Under the pieces are notes generated by a model that did not search any database, was not told where the DNA came from, and saw only the letters and a program-made list of their open reading frames with translations. This document shows, one piece after another, positions 35,086 through 45,488 of a DNA stretch of 64,000 bases; positions within the stretch are counted from its first letter, which is position 1, and every line of letters starts with the position of its first letter. Made by a program: the position numbers and the translations under genes. The stretch comes from Neodontobutis hainanensis (lineage: Eukaryota; Chordata; Actinopteri; Gobiiformes; Odontobutidae). The stretch spans positions 3,434,501-3,498,500 of the forward strand of contig JALDNG010000041.1 in NCBI GenBank assembly GCA_024349245.1, read 5' to 3'.

Positions 35086-35990
35086 ATGCATTGGTATAAT
35101 AAATCTAGGCTATGTATTAAGTCGCCACAAAATATTAAAAGAAAAGAATGGGACCACTGGCTCCCATTCCTGTTGTTTGCCTTCAGAGAGGTGCCCCATG
35201 CTTCTACTGGTTTCTCACCCTTTGAGCTTCTGTACGGATGGGATGTTCAGGGACTGTTTGATCTGCTGAACACAGTATGGACAGCATCAGAGTCTACAGG
35301 GAGGGACCGTCTGGACAAGTTTTAAGACGGGGTATGACAAAAAGACCCAGGATGTCACCTATGAGGTCTACCACCCTGAAAGAAGAAGACCAAACAAACA
35401 TGCCACATCAACCTGTCACACGGGTGGAAGGAGTCCCCAATGCAAAACTTTTAGTCCAAACTGTAGAAATAAAGAAAGAGGAGGACCCAGATGGGGGTCA
35501 TTGTCACAGAGGTGGAGGATGTACCAAATCTGGTCCATCTTACTGCTAACCTAGTCGCACAACTTCTGCAGCCCTTCAATGAAATGCCCTCAATGTTCTC
35601 TGCAAACCAGGAAAGGCTCTTGTGATTGAACAGACGATTTGTTTGAAAGAGATCACTCCTATTCCACAACCGCCCTACCGGATCCTTCAGAAGGAGAAGC
35701 TGAGGCAAGAGGTGGAGGCCATGCTGCAACACTGAGTTATCAAACCTTCCAACTCCGAGTGGTGCAGCCCAGTTGTCATAGTGTACCAAAAGGATTGGAC
35801 GCTTTGCATCTGCATTAACTTTCGTTAGCTAAACTCAGTCTCAGAATTTGATGCCTATTCCATGCCTAGAATTGACTGGAACAATATCGGGTCAGCCAAG
35901 TACATCACAAACCTCGAAAAGATACTGTGTAAAGGGTACTGGCAGGTACCTTTGGACCATACACTGCCTTCCGTTCCCCTGCAGGAGTGT
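35086..35990 (+). mobile_element. Ty3/Gypsy retroelement remnant, integrase before reverse transcriptase
   Basis: Around 35140-35260 a plus-strand frame encodes integrase C-terminal sequence (FREVPHASTGFSPFELLYG). At about 35345-35390 a shifted frame gives VTYEVYHPERR, the chromodomain-proximal end of integrase. Further on, 35630-35970 encodes the N-terminal part of a reverse transcriptase in broken frames (SEWCSP, LNSVSEFDAY, KGYWQVPLDHT). It has stops and frameshifts, lacks the catalytic YxDD region and RNase H, and shows no flanking LTR pair. The order integrase then reverse transcriptase differs from ordinary Ty3/Gypsy pol and matches the Gmr1-like group described from cod and other fish. 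It is inactive. Confidence 0.75.
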
Positions 35991-36640
35991 ATCATTATAC
36001 TATTTTTATTTCTTTATATTTTTCATGATTTGGGGAAGTACTTGTGGAGTTTAATTATTTCTGGTTTTAAAGAAATTGCCTTTTTTGGGGGCGGGGTCTC
36101 AGGCTATAAGAGAGGAACCTTCTGCCCCACAGTTCAATATGTACTTTTTTTTCCTCCCGGTTTTGGGGCCGGTTCGTTACAGTAGAATTTATGGTGCCAT
36201 TATCAAATTATTTAATTTGAAATTAATTAAAGGTGCTTTGCCTGATTTCAGCCTTTCCTAAACCATCAAGCACGTCTCTCTAGCGCGTGCACACTCAACC
36301 TATATTTATGCGCGTTTTAGTTCTTCTTTGGTCTTTTGTTTGCTTTGCTTCTTTTTTCAACTGTTTTTCACTTATTCTGCTGTTTTGCCGTGTATGCAGT
36401 AACAGCCAGTGGGGGAAAAGCCACCTTGCTGGTTTAATTTTTCCATAGCCATGCTTCACCGTTTACAAGATGTGCAGGCGCTTTGCAGCTTTAAAGCAGC
36501 AGCCAATGGGGCTCATCCCCTTTTCTGAGAATGGGATCGGCTAAGAACGGACGAGCCGCTCAGAAAAAGAAAGCTTCTTGCTTCCGGGTTTAGCTTAAAT
36601 AAAAAGCACTCTAAAAAGGCGTACACCATGTAGAAATTTG
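35991..36640. other. unassigned sequence after the retroelement
   Basis: It includes gggggcggggtctcaggctataagagagg near 36087-36116, a GC box followed by a TATA-like element, which could be an eroded LTR promoter or other repeat promoter. No matching second copy is present in the window, so it cannot be assigned. No coding frame. Confidence 0.3.
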
Positions 36641-36644
36641 ATCT

Positions 36645-36760
36645 TTATTAAAATTTCTTTTTTTTTTTACAACATACTTTATTGTATAAAACAATTTTCA
36701 CTCAAATACAAAAATAAAAAGTTAGGTACAGAATCTTTAAACTAGGTGTTGTCATTGTGG
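36645..36760 (-). other. possible retrotransposed 3' end (AATAAA plus poly-A)
   Basis: Read on minus, AATAAA at about 36683 is followed some 10 bases later by a run of about 12 A (plus-strand T run near 36660-36671). This is the layout of a polyadenylated RNA copied back into DNA. Upstream on minus I recognise no coding sequence, so the source is unknown. It could also be chance in AT-rich DNA. Confidence 0.3.
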
Positions 36761-36849
36761 ATTTTAAAGAAACAAAGGCTGTGGTATTTTCCAAATGGTC
36801 TTCATTTTACTAATAAAGCATTTAACACAAAAAATGCTTATTTGATTGT

Positions 36850-37290
36850 TTTACTAGTCACTGTTTTTAACGTTCACTAGTGACACTACTGGAACAAATC
36901 TTTCATCCACTAGTGTCACTATTGAGCCTTTTGCTGCGTACTAGTTCCACTTTTTGCCTTAGTTGAGTCATTTGTAAGGTTACAAAATGACTTACATGTA
37001 GACATGTTACAGTTTGGCATCCACTAGTTAAACAAGCTGTGTAACAAATGGCTTTTGTATGTCATCGGGTCGACATGTACGCATTTTGGTGTCCACTTGT
37101 ATTACTAGAAACAAGTTAAGTCTAAGTATATGTCTAAGTCTAAGTATTTTGCCATTACTAGTAATAATATTAATTGCTCAGATCAACAGTTTTGGGTCCA
37201 CTAGTAGTGGCACTAGTGGCAATGGTAAGGTCAAAAAGTAAGTAAGCACTAGTTCAAAAGTTGAGAAAATGTTACACTAGTGGCACTAGT
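36850..37290. repeat. patch with eleven ACTAGT palindromes
   Basis: ACTAGT occurs at 36853, 36876, 36909, 36940, 37023, 37157, 37200, 37212, 37248, 37276 and 37285. It is often extended to CACTAGTG or gcactagtggc. Spacing is irregular, so this is not a simple tandem array. No open frame of note. It looks like the interior of an uncharacterised dispersed repeat; I could not find clear terminal repeats. Confidence 0.6.
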
Positions 37291-39429
37291 GACACAAAAA
37301 GGCTTACAAGTAAAGTAAATTAAGGCTGATATCAACAATATCAGAATAAATACTCTTTTGGCGTTCCATACACCGGTAAAGCACCGGCCTTCATTTGGTG
37401 TGTCGTCATCAGCCCATAGAGAGTTGTGATTGGTTGTTTACTCACAGAGGCGTTCCCTAATCTCAAACTATTTAAAGGCACATGCACACACAAGTAAAGA
37501 GAAATCATCTGCATACAAAGATGAAGACTGTTCATTTTACGCATTAACAAACAAACCGAAACTTACCAACGCGTATTGAACTGTGAAGTTCGTACTGAAC
37601 GGGTCAATACTGTTTTGAGATTTGTTGCATCCCCAGTGGGAACACATTTCTTGACAGTCAACACTTCTTTTTTAACAGTTCTTAAGGGGCCTATTGAGAC
37701 AAAGTCCCATGTGAGTTTTCTGCCATGTGCAGTTGCAGACAGAGACATTTTCTGGGTAACAAATCCTGACAACAAACGGAACAGCACAGAGGTAAATGTT
37801 TGTTGTTCTTCTTTATCACACCTCGTCCTGTGGCTTTAACCTGGACATTTATTATCCACAGAGAGCATAAGTGTCTCAGTACACAGCTCATACGAGACAT
37901 GCCATTCCCAAACTCATAGTGGCCAAAGTAAGATGATGATAATCTGCACACACAGGTGTTATGTAGATATATGTTTGTTGTGTCAGTCAGTGAGACATTT
38001 ACAGCTGCAAACCAGAAACTTGTTTTTTTGTCATTAGTTGTAACACATTAAACTTTATATCTGAAACGAAGACAATGAAATCATTTACACTTTCTAATCA
38101 TTTATTATAATTATTTTGTCACTGCCTCACAGCTTGGCTGTCAGTAAATGTCCTTCAATTGCCACATATAGATATTCAGTGCAGCGGGCCCCAGATAATA
38201 AAAACACACAAACATGTTCTGTTTTCACAGCTGTCGGTTTCAAAATAAGAAAAAGAGCACTTGGCATTTAGGAAATTGCCGTGGACAGTGGAATCTGCGG
38301 GACATTTGCTGAGACGCTCTGCTTGTTAACCTAATGTTAATCTATATTTTTCACACAGTTTGACGGGAATCAGATTTGAGGGCAGATGTCAGCGGCTCCG
38401 TCTCAGATGCAGATCTTTGGGGATTACCCTCTGATTGCCTGTGCACTATTCCTCCTTGAGCACCCCATTTCAAACTAATTTATTTTTTGAGCACTTTGTT
38501 TTCTTTTATTTTCTGTATGAACCATTGGACAGGCAAAGCTTTGAGTGGGCAGTGCAGCATGGGTAAGTGCTGGTTTTATATTTATCTGTTTATGTGGGTT
38601 ATACATAGATATACATTTAAATATAATTATTGTTAAAAATTTAACTTATTGAATACATACATCATTCAAACATAGTGAAGCAGTGATAGATGAAGAACAG
38701 AACATTTTGTGTTTTATTTAATGTTTCCTTTATACTTATAAATATCTGTATCCATACAAAACATTTTTTTTAAAGATAATGTCCTGTTTGTTCAAGACTG
38801 GGTTCTTTACAGTCTGGGGTTTAGTCCAGTATTCCTCCTATTTAAGCTTTGTTCCATTTCTAATTTTATAAAAAAAACAAGGACTGAATATATGATAATA
38901 CAATTTATTCAAGCTTTGATAGAACACAGTTCTTTAGTTTGTACACTGTGTCACATCCTGCCTGCTGCTTATTTAAATGCTTTGACCCCGCAGCTCTGGC
39001 ATTCTTCACACTGAAGTTGCCTCTGCTTCTCTGGCGACAGATGTGGTCTTCCTCCTGCAGCCAAAAGCGTTCGTCTTCCTGGTGAGGAGGCACATTATTT
39101 GAAACGTACAAATCAAACAATCCTGAGAGCACTGAAGCTAAAACAGTGTGGTTTAACTTCAAACAAGTGCTTTACAACTGTGAAGCAAGGCCTTACTTTA
39201 TCATTTGGTGAAAGTTTGACATCTTATTGAAGCAAATCTCCAGTAAAGCAAGGCTACTGCAAGTCAATCTTTTGCCTTAAGCATGTTTAACTATCACCCA
39301 GATAAAGAGCCATTCACATATCAGATAATTTACACACTTTTCAGGGTCACGCAATTGCTCCGGAAATGAAGTCTAGTGATTGTCCATAGATGACTAATTA
39401 TCAGGAAAGGGTCATTTGAGATTGTCGCG
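37291..39429. other. no gene recognised between the ACTAGT patch and ggt1
   Basis: About 2.1 kb with no convincing repeat ends. One stretch on minus (38905-39095) is open and preceded by an acceptor-like cctcctcaccag. On plus, the same stretch has an acceptor-like ttgaccccgcag and a donor-like CTTCCTG-GTGAGG (about 38996-39082), so it might be an untranslated exon. Neither reading is proven. Confidence 0.3.
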
Positions 39430-39603
39430 GCTCTGTCTGTCTTGTTTCACGTCGGTGGGGTTTTAGGTGGTGTTGGTTAATGTTTAATGACTTCACTGAC
39501 AGCTGCGTATCAAGAATCAAGTCTATTGCCTGTCATCTCCAGCAGATTGTGGCAATCGCTCACAGCGGGAACACCCCGTTCCAGAGGCCAGGGAGCGACC
39601 AAG
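39430..39603 (+). other. candidate 5' untranslated exon of ggt1
   Basis: The coding start of ggt1 lies just after an acceptor (ctcttcccag at 40194-40203), so at least one upstream untranslated exon must exist. A consensus donor (CGACCAAG-GTAAGA) at 39603/39604 lies 600 bases upstream, in a locally GC-richer stretch. The 5' edge is unknown. Confidence 0.35.
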
Positions 39604-40235
39604 GTAAGACCCCTAACTCTGTGGGAAGGATTAGTTCATAGGCATTTTAGACCCTCTATTTTGAAGGTTTTATGTTGACTTTTTATGTTTTATTTTTTAT
39701 TTTTTTATTTTTTACATATTACGTAATCTAAACCATAAAAGATACAAAAGAGTACAAATAAATGTATAAGGTTTGTTGTAAAGGAATATATTCTACAAAG
39801 TAAACACATTAAACTTGAATGTTAGGACTATTGTGAAAGATACATAATTAACTATTAACTTTTAGTAACTCAAAGGTTTGTATATTCCTGAACACTACTC
39901 ATTTACCCCAAGATGATGTATTGTAACTGTTCCGGTTAAAACTGTCACATTTAATAGAAGCATCTCTAAAATTATTTAGTTAATAAAAAATAACACATTA
40001 ACAAATTAACACATTTAACACTGAAAATATACATTATGTGCAGAAAGTAACCTTTGTTAGACCTATGTTTACCCTTGAAGTACTAATTAACACCATTTAG
40101 ACCTGTTTATGTTTTTCGTGAACTCATTCTTTAAAAATTCATATTGTATTTTCTGTAAGTATTCAAGAATCGGTGACATACACGTTATTTTCTCTCTTCC
40201 CAGACAATAAAAACCTTTCCTCCTGAGGTGTAAAC

Positions 40236-43200
40236 ATGGCAAAGGTCATAGTCCTTGCTCTGTTGCTGCTGGTGGTGGCAGCAGTTGCTACTTTTCTGGG
40301 GGTCTTCTTTGGTATTAACAAGAGCAGACCCCCGGCTGAGAATGTGTTCTTCAAGGCAGCGGTGGCAGCAGATGCTGGGAAATGTTCCGAGGTCGGCAGG
40401 TCAGACAGAAAATTTGAAATATTTAAATTCCTTGAAGGGTGTAGGAGTGTGCTTCATAGTCACATGGATAATTTGACAGTTTTCTCTGTCTCAAACTAAC
40501 TCTTACATGATGACAGAGACATATTGATGAAAGGAGGATCTGCGGTAGATGCAACAATAGCTGCTTTGCTGTGTGTTGGACTCATGAATGCTCACAGTAT
40601 GGGTATCGGAGGAGGCCTTTTCTTCACCATCTATAATGCCACAACTGGTACCACAGTGACCAAAATCAAAGAGCATACTAAACTACAAATTACACTTAAA
40701 GTTGAACAAGAATCCTGTTGTGTGCAGGGACAGTTGAGACCATCAATGCCCGAGAGATGGCCCCACGTAATGCAACAGAGAACATGTTTGGCAACAACAC
40801 AGATTTAGCACAGAAAGGTAATGTTTAACCTGTTGTATTGGACACAAATAAGCTGAAGTAGTAGGAGTGGTTCAAACTGTAGAAGTCAATTTGTGGATAT
40901 AAATGCTGTTTGTGTGGTTGGCAGGTGGGTTGTCAATAGCGGTACCGGGGGAGATTCGAGGTTATGAGTTGGCGCATAAAAGACACGGCAAACTGCCCTG
41001 GAGAGACCTGTTTCAGCCGAGCATTGAGCTTGCAGAAAAAGGGTTTCCTCTGGGCCGGGCACTGGCCTCCGCTTTGGCCAAAAACAAAAAAAACATAGTG
41101 ACGGACACGGCCCTGTGGTAAACACCTGCACGTTTGGTAAATCAGTGCCCAGACAGTTCCCATCTTTTCATATGAAGTCTTTGTTTTTAGTCAAGTGTTT
41201 TGCAGAGCAGATGGTGATATTCTCCAAGAAAATGAAACTATCAGATTCCCACAGCTTGCCAAAACTTATCGGAAAATAGCAGAGGAAGGACCTGATGCTT
41301 TTTATAAAGGACAGCTGGCACGGGACCTTGTAGAAGACATACGGAGGGCAGGTAGGTTGCACATGCACACTGTGTTCTGGGTATTTCCATAGAATATTCA
41401 TGGAGGCAGTTAATGAACAAAACGACCTGTGTCCCTATCACTCCCAGGAGCATGACGTGTTAACTACACCCCTACTTCACTGGGATAACATATGTAGGAG
41501 GTTTGTTATGTATTGAGGGGTTCCCTAAAGGCTGTTAGGTGTTCAGGTGAGCTGGAATGGGACTTTGAGGGATAGTAACCCTTTGTCCAACTCCCCTGTC
41601 TTAAAAAGGAGTACAATCAGAGCTCTACAATGTCCTCCATGGCACCCTTTCTTTGCCCAAAAGCACTCCGGTGGCATGAGGGGCCTACATGTACTCGAGG
41701 GACCTGTGCTCCAAGTGAGCCCTCTTATCGAGTGAGATTGTAGCAGAGCACAAAAAGCCTCAGTCAACAAGAGGAGAGAAAGCCAATGTATGCAAAACCA
41801 ACTTGATTTAGGGGTGTCTTTAAGCCACTTGTCTTTACTCTGAAAAGCAGTAAAATATACATTTGTTCTTTCTTAATCAATCAACATTTAATTGTAAACT
41901 GCAGCAATCCCAAGACCTAAATAGAGTGATACCTCTGTATTTAAGTGACTCTATAGTTGGAATGTAGTGTATAGACTTTATCTATACTGTTAGACACAAT
42001 ACCTTTTTAGCTTTAAAGCAAATGTTAAAAATTGAATCTAAAAAACAAGTATTTTTTTCTCAGGCTCCAAAAGAACATTACCATGAATACTTTTAGCACA
42101 GTTCATATTTGAAAACCATTCAGGGATGTGGGAAAGACATAAGCTATCGCCCCTCTGAGCACATTTAATTTCCATTGCAAATATTGTAGGCTTGGTTTTT
42201 CCAGTTGTGTCCAAGTGTGTGTCTCTTGTGTTTGTCGTTGTGTGTTTAGGCGCCATCATCACAATGGAGGATCTGGAGGATTATGTGCCTGTCTTGGACA
42301 AGCAGCCTTTAAGGCTAAATGTGGGGGAGTACACCATGGTTGTTCCCAATGCCCCCGCCAGCGGCCCTGTGCTCGCACTGATATTAAACATCTTGAATGG
42401 TAAGCCTTGGTGCTTTGTTGACAAAAAAAAAGACCCGAGTGGGATAGAGAGCTTTAATGCGAGGCAGTCACACTGACACAGCAGGACTCCTCTGTGAGCA
42501 GCATGCTGATCTACTGTACTCTACAGCTATGCTTAGAATAAATATTTCTATTGACCCACAGTTACCCAACAGGAACAGAACACAGACTTTGTAACTTGTC
42601 TTTTTGTAACAGATATCAACCGAAAATACACCGTCTGATATTTCCAAATTAACAAAAGTACAAAACATATAAAGCAAACAGATTTACAATGTTTACTTTA
42701 TTTGGCTGATGTTCGAATTGTCAGTACATCTATTCTGAACTATAAACATTTAATAGGGCTATGGGTGCAACACCAGTTCTTAAAAAAGTTGATGCTGTTG
42801 ATGCACAATATCTGTGTAACATCCTTTAGACACACACATTGTTTCCCTCTGAGTATAGCAACAGTTTCTGGCTGTGACAGATTAAATGAGAAACTTCCTT
42901 CAAAAGTAATTAATCTCTCTGAATGTTTGCTCTGGCCACCCACTCACAGACACCCCCTGCCTCACAGAAAAGCTCTAAATTTACCTCTATTTGGACACAG
43001 TTGTGTGGTAAAGGCTACACACACATTTCAATGACTGTCCAAAACTTTCATTGGCACTGCTTTACTGTCACTCCGGCCTCCGTCCCGCAGCTGAAACCCA
43101 TCAAACTTAAGCTCTTGGGTCACTCCAGCCTCTGTCCTGTTTCTGTGGCTGTCAGCTCAGGCAGCGTTAATACCTAATCACTGCAGCTTTTCCACTCAAT

Positions 43201-45488
43201 AAAACCAGCTCCCCCAACTTCTCTTTAGCTGTCTACATTTTCACTTGAATAAAGGTTACCAGTGTTTGTGTTTTCCCTTTCTGCAGGGTATAACTTAACA
43301 GCAGAGAGTATGTCCGGCCCAGAGCAGAAGATCCTCACCTACCACCGCATTGTGGAGACATTTAAGTTTGCTTATGCAAAAAGAACTTTGCTGGGAGATC
43401 CTGCATTTCTAAACATTTCTGAGGTAATTTCTGTGTGGCGTCTGCATGTCCTTCCTGTGTTACTGAGGGTTTAACCCAGAGTGTGTCAGCCCTGCAACCA
43501 GCTGTTCATTGTCCAGAGTGTACCTAAGGCCCAAAGCTCCTGGGATAGGCTCCAGTCACCCGCGAGCCCTAAGAGGACTAAGCAGATGAAAAATGAATGA
43601 ATGAATGAAGTAAAGCCATGGTGGTCTCTGTCAGAATCCAGAAAGTTTGTAAAGCTGAATTGAGTGCCAGGAAGACTAAAAGAGAAAAGGTTAAACTACA
43701 AAAGTATGTAGATATAAATTTGGTGTCTCCTTTGATGTGATAATGAGCAGTTTTTATGTAAAAAATGGATAATTAGTGTGCTTCAGTACAGGATGTGTAG
43801 TACATAAGCATACATTATTAGCAGTATAATGTTTAATGATGAGTGAATAATACCATATGTTCCTATTTCTCTTGCACAGCTGATTCAGAACATGACGTCC
43901 ATCTCATTCGCCGAAACCCTCCGGAGAAAGATCACAGACAACACCACACATCACATGGACTACTACGAGCCTGAGTTTTGCCTGCCTGAAAACTATGGGA
44001 CATCCCACATCTCTGTTGTGGCTGAGGATGGGAGCGCTGTGGCCGCCACCAGCACCATCAACCAGTTGTATGTAATATGTGGAGTATAGATATATTCATG
44101 GTTCTTCCAGTCCTCTTAAACAACGGTTTCAATACAGTTTAGGCTCCAAACTCATGTCAAACTCAACAGGGATTCTCCTGAACAACCAGATGGATGACTT
44201 CAGCTCACCCTTTATTACCAATGGCTTTGGAGTTCCTCCTTCACCAAACAACTTCATCAGACCAGGTCAAACAAAAAATATATATATATATATATATATA
44301 TAACACAAGAAGTAATCAGTGCAGTTCTGTTGGCAGAGACTTTAAATTCTGAGAGATGATCAACAGTGTAGTTTGTAATTTCTTTTCCCTTCAGGTTCAT
44401 GACAGTGTTACAGTTACTAATTGTTTAAACACTTCTTTCAGAAACTGGCGCATTTTGTCAAAGCTCTGAAAGCAGGATCAACAACAAAACAGACACAAAG
44501 AATGATAAACACTCACTTGTTCACGTTACAAAAAGCAAACCGATCCCGAGGTCCTTGGGGAGATTAACATGCATTTTAAATATATTGATTTGTCATTTTT
44601 TAATTTCTCAATAGGTAAAAGGCCAATGTCCTCTATGTGTCCAATAATTCTTTTTGACAAAAACAACAACGTGAAGATGGTGGTGGGAGCCTCAGGAGGA
44701 ACAAAAATAACAACCTCTGTTGCTCAGGTACTTTTTATTATAGGGAAACATGCTACACTGATGTTACAGAAATAAAACTTTAAACACTTTGTTGTGCTGC
44801 TGTAGGTGATTCTGAACGCTCTGTTCTTTGACTTTGATCTGAAGAAGGCTGTAGTAGATCCCAGGCTCCATAACCAGCTGTCTCCGAACGCCACTGTGGC
44901 AGAGCCTGGCTTTGACAAAGTAAGTGTGACAGCCGCTGGTGTGTGTGACTAAGGGCAGAGTGGTGTTAGACGCTGGAATACAATCTGTTAAAGCTTTAAA
45001 CCCAGAGCTCAGCCTACACCTCAGTCACGGTCAGTGCCACCGTTCATTACAGTTCGCTCCAGGCTTCTGTAACACTAGTGATGCTAAACAAAGCACACAA
45101 ACATGTCTGCATCTTTGTGTTCAAGGTATAATGCGAATGTTCTGAGGCTTAAGAGAACAAAACACAACCTAAACTCTTAAAAAAACTCTTGAAACTATGG
45201 CAGAACCCACACCAAACCAAGTCAGTCTAACACTACACCAGTGAATCCAGCAGTAAATCCAGGACTAAACCCAGGAAAAACCAGGTGTAATCTAGAATTA
45301 AACCCAAGACTAAACCAGGTCTGATGTTTGCTTGTTTACAGAATATCCTGGAGGGTTTGGCTTTAAAAAATCATGAGACCGAGTTCCTGAAATCCTCGGG
45401 GGCTGTGGTGCAGGCGGTGGTTCGTAATGACGACGGTCTCCACGCTCAGTCCGACCCGCGGAAGTGGGCGTACGCCGCGGGTTACTGA
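40236..45488 (+). CDS. ggt1: gamma-glutamyltransferase 1 (12 coding exons, spliced)
   Basis: Exons: 40236-40399, 40517-40647, 40728-40817, 40925-41117, 41191-41351, 42250-42399, 43287-43423, 43880-44067, 44138-44265, 44615-44727, 44806-44919, 45342-45488. They join in frame to 571 aa (human 569). It is a type II membrane ectoenzyme that removes the gamma-glutamyl group of glutathione or transfers it to acceptors. The anchor is about residues 3-26, followed by the family motif AAVAADAGKCSEVGR. R107 (in INARE) would bind the substrate carboxylate. The self-cleavage and nucleophile threonine is T383 (YGTSHISVV), with T399, N403, Q422/D425 (NNQMDDF), S453/S454 (MSSMCP) and G475/G476 also present. 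The chain ends AAGY. All catalytic positions are filled, so it should be active. An in-frame TGA at 40224 excludes an upstream start. It is tail-to-tail with ggt5. Confidence 0.96.
43475..43606 (+). mobile_element. family B SINE 3' fragment in ggt1 intron 7
   Basis: It contains gtccagagtgtacctaaggc and gggataggctccagtcaccc and ends in atgaatgaatgaatg. It matches the 3' half of the SINE at 51814-52158, in the opposite orientation. The tRNA head is missing. Confidence 0.6.
44277..44302. repeat. TA dinucleotide microsatellite
   Basis: About twelve TA units just after the donor of ggt1 exon 9, within intron 9. Confidence 0.9.
45190..45325. repeat. degenerate AAACCAGG-type minisatellite in ggt1 intron 11
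   Basis: Units like aatccaggactaaacccagg and attaaacccaagactaaaccagg repeat imperfectly. The complement of the motif resembles the TTTAGTCCTGG units at about 21335-21510, so the two are probably related simple repeats. It ends only about 20 bases before the exon 12 acceptor. Confidence 0.5.

Noticed and set aside
40400..40516. Read-through of ggt1 exon 1 as a longer frame ending about 40499
   Set aside because: The donor CGGCAG-GTCAGA joins in phase to the acceptor at 40516, and family homology resumes exactly there, so the extra residues are intronic.
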